Assembly (NCBI GenBank): GCA_038045265.1
Contig: JBBSYL010000014.1
Coordinates: 5,319 to 69,318, forward strand
Reading direction: 5' to 3'
DNA length: 64,000 nt
Source of the DNA: SICV01 sp038045265
Lineage (GTDB): Archaea; Nanobdellota; Nanobdellia; Pacearchaeales; GW2011-AR1
Position 1 is the first letter of the stretch; every line of letters begins with the position of its first letter. Shown piece after piece: positions 16,198 through 24,583 of this stretch. The position numbers and the translations under genes are program-made. The notes below the pieces were generated by a model. It searched no databases. It was not told where the DNA came from and was given only the letters and a program-made list of their open reading frames with translations.

Positions 16198-17508
16198 TTA
16201 AGGAGTCAATCTATCTCTATCTCTTGGGAACATTGTAGCTTCTTTCACATTATCAAGTCCGCATATAATTTGTGTCAATCTTTCAAGACCTATACTCCAA
16301 CCAGAATGGAAGGGTGCACCATATCTAAAAGAGTCTACATAATCTTTAAAATTCTTAGGATTCAATCCTTTAGCTTTCAATCTTTCAATCAATAATTCTG
16401 GAATATGAATTCTCTGCCCTCCAGAACATATTTCAACTCCCCCATAAAGAGCATCAAATCCTTCGCTCTGTTTGGCATCTTTCTTTCCATCTTTAGGCAT
16501 TATATAAAATGGTTTTATTGAACTTGGCCATGAATGAGTAAATACTATATCTCCCTTATATAATTCACACAGCTTTCTTTCTTCTTCCGGGCTAAAGTCT
16601 TCTCCTATTTTTCCTCCAACTTTCTTCAATGCTTCTTCATAACTTAAATAAATTCCCCTGGGAACTTTTAACTTAACCCCTAACAAATCCAATTCAGTCC
16701 TACATCTTTCAATAACCTGCTCAACAACATACACTATGACATCTTCTAGATACTTCATTATTTGCATTTGATTTGTAAATGCCATTTCAATATCCATCTG
16801 TCTTATTTCATTAATATGTCTTGTAGTATTATGTTTTTCAGCTCTCCAAACAGGGGTTATCATGAAAGTCTTTTCCATACTGCAAGCCAACATTTGTTTA
16901 TACAATTGCGGAGATTGTGCCAAATATGCTTTCTTTTCAAAATACTTAACTTCAAATAAATCTGTTCCTCCTTCACTTGCCTGCCCTATTACGCAAGGAG
17001 GTTGCATTTCAATAAATCCTCTCTTGTAAAAATACTCTCTAAATGAATTTGAAATAACGTTTTGTATTTTGAATATTGCTCTTGTCTTGCTTCTATGAAA
17101 ATCTAAAAACCTATAATCTAATCTTTTAGGCATCTCAGTTTTCGAAAAATCTGTTGTGTCAATAGGTAATATCTCTTCCGCTTTAGAGACTATCTCAATA
17201 GTTTCAGGATTTATTTCTCTCCCTCCAGAAGCCTTATCACTTTTCTTCACTTTTCCAGAAATAATAACTACACTTTCTCTGTTTATTCCCTTCATATTCT
17301 CAAATACCTTGTCGCTTGTCTCTCCCTTAAATCCTGTAACTTGTATATCTCCGCTTACATCTCTCACAACAAGAAATATCAACTTTCCAAGCTCTCTTTT
17401 ATCATATAACCATCCAGCAATAACTGCTTTCTTACCATCATCTTTAACACCTATTTCATTAATTGCCTTTCTATCTTTCAATATCTTAGTTATCTCTTCA
17501 TGACTCAT
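16198..17508 (-). CDS. aspS: aspartyl-tRNA synthetase, archaeal type
   Basis: A 436-residue class IIb synthetase of the archaeal/eukaryotic AspRS type. It has an N-terminal OB-fold anticodon domain (about 1-105, KAVIAGWLYDKRELGKLIFLVVRD in pieces), flipping-loop region ASEGGTD, motif 2 around VWRAEKHNTTRHINE and motif 3 GWSIGLERL, ending PRDRDRLTP. The bacterial GAD insertion is absent, as expected. In an organism with GatCAB and tRNA-Asn, a non-discriminating AspRS that also charges tRNA-Asn is likely; that is inferred, not read from residues. Confidence 0.95.
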   Translation of the reverse strand: MSHEEITKILKDRKAINEIGVKDDGKKAVIAGWLYDKRELGKLIFLVVRDVSGDIQVTGFKGETSDKVFENMKGINRESVVIISGKVKKSDKASGGREINPETIEIVSKAEEILPIDTTDFSKTEMPKRLDYRFLDFHRSKTRAIFKIQNVISNSFREYFYKRGFIEMQPPCVIGQASEGGTDLFEVKYFEKKAYLAQSPQLYKQMLACSMEKTFMITPVWRAEKHNTTRHINEIRQMDIEMAFTNQMQIMKYLEDVIVYVVEQVIERCRTELDLLGVKLKVPRGIYLSYEEALKKVGGKIGEDFSPEEERKLCELYKGDIVFTHSWPSSIKPFYIMPKDGKKDAKQSEGFDALYGGVEICSGGQRIHIPELLIERLKAKGLNPKNFKDYVDSFRYGAPFHSGWSIGLERLTQIICGLDNVKEATMFPRDRDRLTP

Positions 17509-17606
17509 ATCAACTAAAGAAAAACACCATTTTTAATCTTTGTTATTGTAGATCAAAACAAACCTTCCTTTCGTTAAAACTTTTTAAGTGTCATTTTTAA
17601 TCTTTA

Positions 17607-17864
17607 TCATTCAACAATTCTCTCAAAATCTTCTTTTTTCATACTTCCATCTTTAGAAGGATACCAAGTATATGCCTCTCCCTTTTTAACTTCTTCATCA
17701 AAAAACCTTCTAGGAAAATTGCCCTCCATAAGAGCTTCCTTATGATTTTCTCTGTAGTAATCAGCAAGAACAAAATCATCCCTGACCGCTTTAACAATTA
17801 ATCTATTTGCACTATAGAATTCTCTTCTGTCTAATACTTTAGTAAATAATCGCATCATCTGCAA
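17607..17864 (-). CDS. hypothetical small protein
   Basis: An 85-residue protein of unknown family, rich in Arg, Glu and aromatic residues (RREFYSANRLIVKAVRDDF). It overlaps the end of the upstream membrane protein gene by ten bases, suggesting co-expression. No signal peptide or membrane segment. Confidence 0.45.
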   Translation of the reverse strand: MQMMRLFTKVLDRREFYSANRLIVKAVRDDFVLADYYRENHKEALMEGNFPRRFFDEEVKKGEAYTWYPSKDGSMKKEDFERIVE

Positions 17865-18148
17865 TACTCCCTTAATTCTCCCCTAGGATCCTTCCAATCA
17901 GAATCAAATTCGACAAAATCTTTTGATAAAGGCATAATATTAACAACATTTCCATTTTCACACTCTATTAGCACATCAATGCACCTATTTTCATCACATA
18001 TTGCACTAGTCCAGCTATACATTCCATTCAACTCATCCACAACCTTTCCAGTAATGCTTAGATTTCCAATCTTCCCGATCAAAAATCCAAGAATAAATGC
18101 TATTACAATTAATATAAGAATTATTACAATTTTCCTTCCGTTTTCCAT
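17855..18148 (-). CDS. small N-terminally anchored surface protein
   Basis: A 97-residue protein. Residues 5-27 are one hydrophobic helix (IVIILILIVIAFILGFLIG), followed by SITGKVV and an exterior domain with four cysteines (ICDENRC, IEC, YCR). Orientation with a basic N-terminus inside and cysteine-bearing domain outside is expected. Function unknown. Likely in an operon with the 85-residue protein. Confidence 0.5.
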   Translation of the reverse strand: MENGRKIVIILILIVIAFILGFLIGKIGNLSITGKVVDELNGMYSWTSAICDENRCIDVLIECENGNVVNIMPLSKDFVEFDSDWKDPRGELREYCR

Positions 18149-18214
18149 TTAAATCAGGCACTTATCAACTTTTTAAATATATTTAAGATGTAAATCTTGA
18201 ATATACAAGAAAAA

Positions 18215-19708
18215 TTATGAAATAATTTTTTGTAGTATTCCCATTGCTTTTCTCTTATCCACATCTTTTCCAAATTTTCCAATTATCAACCCCATATATG
18301 CCCCCTCACGTAATCCAGGGCTAGCATTTACAAGCTTTTTGATCTCCATTTCAAGAACACTATCATCAACTTTCTCAACTTTCAAAGCACTTTCTAATCT
18401 TTCTCCGTTCACTATCTTAGATAGTACGCCCTTAACATCTCCTTCTTCTATTTTTTTCTCTTCAACAGCTTCAATTATTTTACCAAGCACTGCTTCATTC
18501 ATTAATTCTTTAACTTCTTCGTAACTCTTTCCAGTTTTAGCAGAAAATTCCTTTCTAAACAATGTAATTATCTTAGCAATTAATTCGGGATTCTTATGTA
18601 TCTTCATTAATTCAGTAAATTCTTCCACATTTCCATCAATAACTAAATTAAGCAATTCTCCGCGTAAGCCTTCTTTCTCCAATTCATTTTTAATGTCTTG
18701 TTTAAGCTTAGGCAATTCTTTCTTCAATCTATTTATTCTCTCTCTGCTAATTTTAAGTAGGGGTAAATCAGTTTCAGGATACATTCTTGCTCTTCCAGGC
18801 ATCGGACGATTGAATTTAGTGCTCCCATCAGCTAATATTCCTCTTACTTCCCCTTTTATCTTTCCCTCTTCAATATCTTTCTGCTGTCTTTCTATCTCTA
18901 TATCGCATGTCTTTATCATCATCGCAGGATCTTGAAATCCTTTTATCTCAACTCTATTATGTCCCTTAATATTTATATTAACATCTTGTCTTATAGTTCC
19001 AATTCCCCTTTTAACTCTGCATGCTCTTAATATTTCTCCAATTTTAAGCGCACACTCTTTAACCTGCTCTGGATTTTTCATTTCAGGTGCAGTCATTATC
19101 TCAATAAGGGGAATTCCCAATCTATCCAATTTCCATATCTTAACATTTTTATCCCCTTCAATTTTATCATCTTCACTTCCATCACTCTCTCCAGGCCTTG
19201 CAGAATCTTCTTCAAGCGCAACAGTAGCAATAGGCACTCTTCCAAAACTTGTATCCATCCATCCAGAATGTGCAATAAGCACAGTTCTCTGAAATCCAGA
19301 TATGTTGCTTCCATCAATTACAGTCTTCCTCATTATTTGTGTATTTTGATATATTTCGCAATTCAGAAGCAAGGCAACTTGCAACGCAATATCTAACGCC
19401 CCATCATTTATCAATTTTGGAGGTTCTTCATCCAATTCAATCAAACAATTAGTATCTTTGTAATATTGATAAACAAATGTTTTATCAAGCCCATGTTCAT
19501 ACTCAACTGCCGTATCAACTTCCCCGGTCTCTCCTGCAACTCTATGCAATTTCCTTTTTACAATTAAATCGCATTTATCACTTCTAAGGACACTTGAACA
19601 ATTACAAAATAACTTTCTGCTATCTATTTGTTGATGTATCTCTAATCCTGCTTTAAATCCTAATTTTAAATAATCCAATTTACTATTTGTGTTATCATCT
19701 TTATCCAT
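18215..19708 (-). CDS. gatE: Glu-tRNA(Gln) amidotransferase subunit E, short form
   Basis: GatE is the archaea-specific GatB homologue that phosphorylates Glu-tRNA(Gln) and accepts ammonia from GatD. Recognised segments are GLEIHQQIDSRKLFCNC at the start, VALEEDSARPGESDG, RLGIPLIEIMTAPEMKNPEQV, RQDVNINIKGHNRVEIKG and RPMPGRARMYPETDLP, then the helical and YqeY-like tail. The protein has 497 residues whereas characterised GatE proteins have about 620. The missing part is the AspRS-like insertion domain that normally separates the KG(F)QDPAMM...ERQ segment from the RPMPG segment. Here they are about 45 residues apart. Confidence 0.93.
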   Translation of the reverse strand: MDKDDNTNSKLDYLKLGFKAGLEIHQQIDSRKLFCNCSSVLRSDKCDLIVKRKLHRVAGETGEVDTAVEYEHGLDKTFVYQYYKDTNCLIELDEEPPKLINDGALDIALQVALLLNCEIYQNTQIMRKTVIDGSNISGFQRTVLIAHSGWMDTSFGRVPIATVALEEDSARPGESDGSEDDKIEGDKNVKIWKLDRLGIPLIEIMTAPEMKNPEQVKECALKIGEILRACRVKRGIGTIRQDVNINIKGHNRVEIKGFQDPAMMIKTCDIEIERQQKDIEEGKIKGEVRGILADGSTKFNRPMPGRARMYPETDLPLLKISRERINRLKKELPKLKQDIKNELEKEGLRGELLNLVIDGNVEEFTELMKIHKNPELIAKIITLFRKEFSAKTGKSYEEVKELMNEAVLGKIIEAVEEKKIEEGDVKGVLSKIVNGERLESALKVEKVDDSVLEMEIKKLVNASPGLREGAYMGLIIGKFGKDVDKRKAMGILQKIIS

Positions 19709-19739
19709 ATATTAAGAATAAGATAAGGATTATTAAAGT

Positions 19740-20518
19740 TTACTTAGCTTGCGACATTCTCAATCCTTCTTCAATTCTAGAAAGATTAACTGGACTAACT
19801 GCAGATGAATCTGCCCCAACATATTTAGCAACATTCTGAAGAAACACCAGATACTGTGGTGTAACAACAAACCTATCAACTTCTGGAGCATAAATATGTC
19901 TTCCATGAGCATTATCTCTTAATACTTTTAATCTGATAGTGTTAAACTGAGGATTATCTATTGTAGGAACATTATCAAATTTAACTGTACTAACAAGCCC
20001 TTTTCAACCATACCTCTAAATTTCTTAGTCTTTGCATGTTCGCCTTCCTCAACACCTATAACCTGATAACCCATTCTCTTGATTAAATCTTCTCTAAAAG
20101 AAGCAATATCTCCTCCAGCAGATGCCTTTAAAGCAGCCCTATCATCGACTCCTTTTCTGAACTGTTTATATCCTTTAAATGCAGAAGCACCAGAAAGAAC
20201 CTCATCGAGACATACAATTTTCATAGGGGTGCCATCTTCATTTGAATCAAAGAAGTTTCTATACCAAGTAGACATCAGTTCATCTCTATTTCCAAATCTA
20301 CTAGAATTAGGAAGATAACAAACGTCTTCTAAAGGAAAATTTTGATCAACAATTGACAATATATCTACAAATGGAACCGCTCCAACTACGGGAGCAAATA
20401 TATAATCTGGAGAATTTTCTCTTACAAGCGTAGCTACCCCTCTAAATCCATCTACAAACTTTTCAAATTCATCTCTACTTTCAAAGTCTTTTCCCATATT
20501 AAAAACACAAAATTCCAA
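19740..20518 (-). pseudogene. phosphoribosyltransferase-like protein with a frameshift
   Basis: From ATG 20518 the frame runs to a stop at 19958 (186 residues), but a downstream frame continues seamlessly from the same place to TAA 19740-19742. Adding one G to the run near 20000-20006 joins them: ...VEKG then LVSTVKFDNVPTIDN..., giving about 259 residues. The N-terminal part resembles a PRTase fold: FAPVVGAVPFVDIL, and IVCLDEVLSGASAFKG in the position of the PRPP loop (usually DDVxxTGxT). The shift could be a sequencing error, real decay or slippage. No substrate can be assigned. Confidence 0.65.
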
Positions 20519-20571
20519 TATTTAAACCTTTCTATTTGTACCTATTAGAGAGTTACAACATAATAGAAATC

Positions 20572-20922
20572 TTAGAATTCTTTAACTTCATACTGCAAAT
20601 CTAAACCTGCAGAAGCTCTAGCAATTCCTTGCTCAATTTCTTCTCTTTGAGATCCACTAAGAATAAAAGCTGCAGGATTATCTCCTCTATATAGTTTATC
20701 TTCTACTATTGACTGAATACTATACTTTGCCTTAACATTTCCAAGACTTTTAAAAAGTGAAAGTGCTAAATCTGGATCTCCTCCAGTAACAACTAAATGT
20801 AAATAATGCATATTTTCTCCCCTCACACCTGCCCTAAATAATCTCTCTTCTTCACTAACATCAACTACTCTCAACTGTTTCAGCATCTCATTGAATGTTG
20901 TTTTTGGAAATTTCTTTGCCAT
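20572..20922 (-). CDS. hypothetical cytosolic protein
   Basis: A 116-residue protein of unknown family with an alternation of helices and strands (YLHLVVTGGDPDLALSLFKSLG, YSIQSIVEDKLYRG). No signal peptide or membrane helix. It lies between gatD and the frameshifted PRTase-like gene on the same strand. Confidence 0.45.
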   Translation of the reverse strand: MAKKFPKTTFNEMLKQLRVVDVSEEERLFRAGVRGENMHYLHLVVTGGDPDLALSLFKSLGNVKAKYSIQSIVEDKLYRGDNPAAFILSGSQREEIEQGIARASAGLDLQYEVKEF

Positions 20923-20973
20923 GTAAGTAACTCACAAAAAATTAGCTTTTAAACTTTTGCCTTAAATTTAGAA

Positions 20974-22257
20974 TTACTCAACCAATCTCTCATTCAATTC
21001 TCCAGCCATATTCTCAAGCATTTTTTCCTTAACATTTTTCTTCCATCCGTAATGCCCCAAAACAAATCCCAATTTAACAAATGCTGTCTCGGCCAACATA
21101 TCTTCTAAGAAAATAACTCCTGCATCAATTAACTCTCTTCCATTACTATAAACTAATGGATCTAATCTTCCATTTATAGTCTGAGCAGCGGCACAAACAA
21201 CAAATCCCTCTTTTATTAATTTTTTAAGTTTGGGAATCCAATTATTTTTTGCTTCACCAACAGGCAAATGCCCTAAACCGCTAACTTCGACGACAATTCC
21301 TTTATACTTAAGGGCATAAAAATCAAGAATTGATGAATCCTGCCCGGGATAAAATTTCACAAGTGCAACCTTATCTGTATGATCTTTATCCAATTCCGTC
21401 TTCTTAGTACTTTTTTTCTTATAAGCTTTAAGAAATTCTATCTTATCTGGATAAACTCTCGCAATTGGTTCTGTATTTACTGGTTTAAATGCGTCTCTTC
21501 TGCTTGAATGCATTTTCCTAACTTTACTTCCAAGCAAAGCATAACAATAATCATCATTTGTAGTTGCATGTCCCACAAGCATTACCTCTGCACAGTCAGA
21601 CAAAGCCATTTGCACAGCACATTCAATATTCAAATGTGCGTCACTACTTGCCCTATCAATACTTCTCTGGCTATATGTTAATACAACGGGCTTATTTATA
21701 TTTTTCAAAAAGAAGCCTAGTGCAGCAGAAGTATAACCTATAAAATCAGTTCCATGTGTAACAATAACTCCTTCAATTTCATCATCGTCCAACAATTCTT
21801 CAACAGATTCAGCAATCCTTAGCCAATGTTCCCATGTCATACTTTCAGATGCCGTCATAAATGGAACTTTAATTTTTACAACGTTGGCTTTCTCAGATAT
21901 TTCTGGATAAAATTGCATAAACTCTTTTGCATCTGTCAACCAATGCACTCCCCCAGTTTTTGAATCAAACTTTGCAGCAATAGTTCCTCCAGTAATAACC
22001 AATCCTATATTTTTCAATCCCTTTTTCTTTTCACTCTTGACCTCTATTTCTTTCTCTTCTTCTTTATCTTCTTTCTTGTACTTTTCAAGCACTCTTCCCG
22101 CAAGAATATTTTCTTTAACAATTCCTATATTGTATCCAGAATCCAATTTCAAAAGCACAATACTGCCATCACTACTTTCCAAAAAAGTTCCATCAATTTC
22201 TTCTTTAGCTAATTTAAGCCTTACTTTATCTCCTGCATTAAACCTCTCAAGTTCCAT
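20974..22257 (-). CDS. gatD: Glu-tRNA(Gln) amidotransferase subunit D
   Basis: GatD is an L-asparaginase-like glutaminase feeding ammonia to GatE. Starting at ATG 22257 gives 427 residues beginning MELERFNAGDKVRL, the usual GatD N-terminal beta-barrel; an upstream start at 22311 would add a hydrophobic leader unlike the family. Asparaginase motifs are LVITGGTIAAKFD with the catalytic Thr, VIVTHGTDFIGYT with Thr-Asp, and a later Lys in LLGSKVRKMHSSRRDAF. Its partner GatE is 1.3 kb downstream on the same strand. Confidence 0.94.
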   Translation of the reverse strand: MELERFNAGDKVRLKLAKEEIDGTFLESSDGSIVLLKLDSGYNIGIVKENILAGRVLEKYKKEDKEEEKEIEVKSEKKKGLKNIGLVITGGTIAAKFDSKTGGVHWLTDAKEFMQFYPEISEKANVVKIKVPFMTASESMTWEHWLRIAESVEELLDDDEIEGVIVTHGTDFIGYTSAALGFFLKNINKPVVLTYSQRSIDRASSDAHLNIECAVQMALSDCAEVMLVGHATTNDDYCYALLGSKVRKMHSSRRDAFKPVNTEPIARVYPDKIEFLKAYKKKSTKKTELDKDHTDKVALVKFYPGQDSSILDFYALKYKGIVVEVSGLGHLPVGEAKNNWIPKLKKLIKEGFVVCAAAQTINGRLDPLVYSNGRELIDAGVIFLEDMLAETAFVKLGFVLGHYGWKKNVKEKMLENMAGELNERLVE

Positions 22258-22337
22258 AATTACCAAAGAAATAGGGGATATAAAAATCTGTCTAAACAGA
22301 TATTTTAGCATGCCATTTTTCTCAATAAGTTTCCTAT

Positions 22338-23558
22338 TTAAAAAATAATAACTCTATAATATCTAACAGCCACACTGGCAGTATCGCTAATTGTCTTTGG
22401 AGGACCGTTATCAACCCAAGCTAAATAACCTCCAGTTCCAGCAAGGTAAGGTATAGCACTAAACCAATCAAGTCCATTATTAGAATATTGAATATAATAC
22501 TTATGCCCCGTTAATGAAGCAAATCTCAATAAATAATGATTATCTACTGTTCTTGTTACACTTACACCAGACAATACACTTCCAATAGGATTAGGTTCTG
22601 GAACTTTAGAGACTGCCTTAGCTGAAAATGTCGTTGCCGTAGGTTTCAGAGAATTAGGAGGTACATAATATTCTATAGTAAGAGTTTTAGTTTGTCCAGA
22701 TGACAATGGATAATTGTATATAACATAAGGCTCGGGCCCATTAGGATAATCAGTTCCACTAACAAAACCTAAGGCATTCGTTACAACAACCCCATTCGGA
22801 ACATTCCCTATAGATACCTGCACTGCCCAAAAAGTATTTGATGTTGGATTGACAATCTCAATACGTTGTTCATACCATCCAGTTTCTGCTCGAGGAACAC
22901 TATTCGTATTTAATGTATCAAGAATTCTAACTCCTGGACCGCCAAAATCACATGATTGTGTCAATACCGGATTTCCTCCAATACATCCGGCAGGTGTTGA
23001 AGTAGCCACACTACAGGACATAGTATTACTTAGAGTACATTGACCACAATTATATGTAAATGAAGTGCATATACTTTCCGTTTTCACACACCATACTACA
23101 TTTCTATACGGTGGCCAGCTTGAAACTGAACCGATTACAAGATCAGTCGCTAAAGAGGGTCTCCAACTATTATAGGCAGTATATGAATCAGCAGTCCAAG
23201 TATGATTATGTGTATCTGCTCCACCTATGCCTCCATAACTAACTGCTCCTTTGGGTACTCTTCCATCCAAATCCGTAAATCTCGTCCATCCTGTAGGGCA
23301 AGCAGTATTGAACATAACAAGCGCAGTCGAACCTCCTACAAAGTTTAAACCAGCATCAAACATCTCTTGAAAAGTTCTCTCAGTTCCCCTATCATTAACT
23401 ATCAATTCATCTGCTGAATGACCAAAGCTAACAGCATCTCCAGGAAGTCTATTAAAATTATTATTGAAAGCATGAACAACCATTAAACCTCCAAATAAAA
23501 CAACTAATACTAAAAGAAACACAAATGCTTTTTTACCAAAATTTAATTTTATTTTCAT
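22338..23558 (-). CDS. surface protein: FGHSADE stalk, collar-like domain, thrombospondin-like segment
   Basis: A 406-residue secreted protein. Residues 1-30 form a signal/anchor helix. An N-terminal module contains FGHSADELIV. The next domain (about 85-160) has CPTGWTRFTDLDGRVPKG and GGADTHNHTW, ending SSWPPYRNVVWC, as in phage tail-collar-like domains. A Cys-rich segment (ICTSFTYNCGQC ... TPAGCIGGNPVLTQSC) resembles a degenerate thrombospondin type-1 repeat. The C-terminal part looks like beta-sandwich domains ending in a FN3-like unit. It overlaps the next gene by one base, so the three paralogous genes form a tandem operon. Confidence 0.7.
   Translation of the reverse strand: MKIKLNFGKKAFVFLLVLVVLFGGLMVVHAFNNNFNRLPGDAVSFGHSADELIVNDRGTERTFQEMFDAGLNFVGGSTALVMFNTACPTGWTRFTDLDGRVPKGAVSYGGIGGADTHNHTWTADSYTAYNSWRPSLATDLVIGSVSSWPPYRNVVWCVKTESICTSFTYNCGQCTLSNTMSCSVATSTPAGCIGGNPVLTQSCDFGGPGVRILDTLNTNSVPRAETGWYEQRIEIVNPTSNTFWAVQVSIGNVPNGVVVTNALGFVSGTDYPNGPEPYVIYNYPLSSGQTKTLTIEYYVPPNSLKPTATTFSAKAVSKVPEPNPIGSVLSGVSVTRTVDNHYLLRFASLTGHKYYIQYSNNGLDWFSAIPYLAGTGGYLAWVDNGPPKTISDTASVAVRYYRVIIF
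23191..23315. repeat. 125-bp near-identical block, copy 1
   Basis: This block matches 23673-23797 with two differences by eye over 125 bases (offset 482). It covers the core of the collar-like domain in the 406-residue gene. Confidence 0.9.
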
Positions 23559-24055
23559 TATGTTTTTTTACACCATACTACATTTATGTAAGGTGGCCAG
23601 CTTGAAGAATGATCAATTGCAAAATCACTACCAACTGCAGGTCTCCAACTACTATCTAAATTATAAATGGTAGCAGACCAAGTATGATTATGTGTATCTG
23701 CTCCACCTATGCCTCCATAACTAACTGCTCCTTTGGGTACTCTTCCATCCAAATCCGTAAATCTCGTCCATCCTGTAGGGCAAGCAGTATCGAACATGAT
23801 TATCGAGCCAGAAGGTAACTCGCCCCCTTCAGCCGAACCTCCGAAAAATGACTGAACACTAACTTCCTGCCCAGAACTTAATTTCACTAAAACTTCTGTA
23901 GCAGAGATTCCTAAAACATCTCTTGCATGAGCAACAGTTCCGTCAAAATTACCATTATAAGCTTGAACAAAAATCAACATTCCAAAAAATAATACAACTC
24001 CGATTATCAAAAACAACCTCTTTCCTATTTCAAACTCAAATTTTATTTTTTTCAT
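23558..24055 (-). CDS. surface protein with collar-like domain (short paralogue)
   Basis: A 165-residue secreted protein. Residues 13-32 form the membrane/signal helix. A short stalk follows, and the collar-like domain has MFDTACPTGWTRFTDLDGRV, GGADTHNHTW and terminal SSSWPPYINVVWCKKT. A 125-bp stretch (23673-23797) is almost identical to 23191-23315 of the neighbouring gene, showing very recent duplication or gene conversion. It overlaps neighbours by one and four bases. Confidence 0.7.
   Translation of the reverse strand: MKKIKFEFEIGKRLFLIIGVVLFFGMLIFVQAYNGNFDGTVAHARDVLGISATEVLVKLSSGQEVSVQSFFGGSAEGGELPSGSIIMFDTACPTGWTRFTDLDGRVPKGAVSYGGIGGADTHNHTWSATIYNLDSSWRPAVGSDFAIDHSSSWPPYINVVWCKKT
23673..23797. 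repeat. 125-bp near-identical block, copy 2
   Basis: Second copy of the block at 23191-23315, inside the 165-residue gene. The sequence on both sides diverges clearly. Confidence 0.9.
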
Positions 24056-24552
24056 GTTTTTTTACACCAAACTACATTTAGATAAGGTGGCCAGCTTGAA
24101 GAAGGATCAATTGTAAGAGGATTATATATGACGGGAGAACCTCCTTTGTCCACGGCATAATATGTAGCAGACCAAGTATGAGTATGTGTATCAGCTCCGT
24201 CTATAGCTCCTGGTGCATTTGCTCCAGTTCCTGCAGAATCAACTCCTCTTGGAACTTTTCCGTCTAATTCTGCAAATCTTGTCCATCCATCTGGACAAGC
24301 CCCTCCAAACGCTAATATGCCTCCACTAGGAACTCCGTTTGGATAGAATCCTGATTGGGGCTGAGAACCTAAAATATCTTGAACAGTCCTTAAATTTGCT
24401 CCATCTTTAACAGCTATCTCATCTGCTGAATGTCCAAAAATTCTCGGCGTTGAAGTTCCAATAGCAAAAACCCCTCCAACCAATGCAATTACAAAAATTA
24501 AAGAAACAATTCCTATAAAATATTTCTTCTCAATACACACCTCAATTTTCAT
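24052..24552 (-). CDS. surface protein with FGHSADE stalk and collar-like domain
   Basis: A 166-residue secreted protein and first of the tandem triplet. Residues 11-31 are the signal/anchor helix, then IFGHSADEIAVKDG, and the collar-like domain with GACPDGWTRFAELDGKVPRG, GADTHTHTW and terminal SSSWPPYLNVVWCKKT. The family probably builds extracellular filaments or adhesins; this is inference from similarity to phage tail collar domains. Confidence 0.7.
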   Translation of the reverse strand: MKIEVCIEKKYFIGIVSLIFVIALVGGVFAIGTSTPRIFGHSADEIAVKDGANLRTVQDILGSQPQSGFYPNGVPSGGILAFGGACPDGWTRFAELDGKVPRGVDSAGTGANAPGAIDGADTHTHTWSATYYAVDKGGSPVIYNPLTIDPSSSWPPYLNVVWCKKT

Positions 24553-24583
24553 TCTATCTAATATTAAAAGAACTATTTAAACA

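Noticed and set aside
22258..22311. Longer GatD start at 22311
   Set aside because: It would add a hydrophobic leader not seen in GatD. ATG 22257 gives the family's N-terminus.
22338..24552. Collar-like genes as part of a prophage
   Set aside because: No integrase, terminase, capsid or portal gene is nearby; neighbours are housekeeping genes. They are treated as cellular surface proteins.
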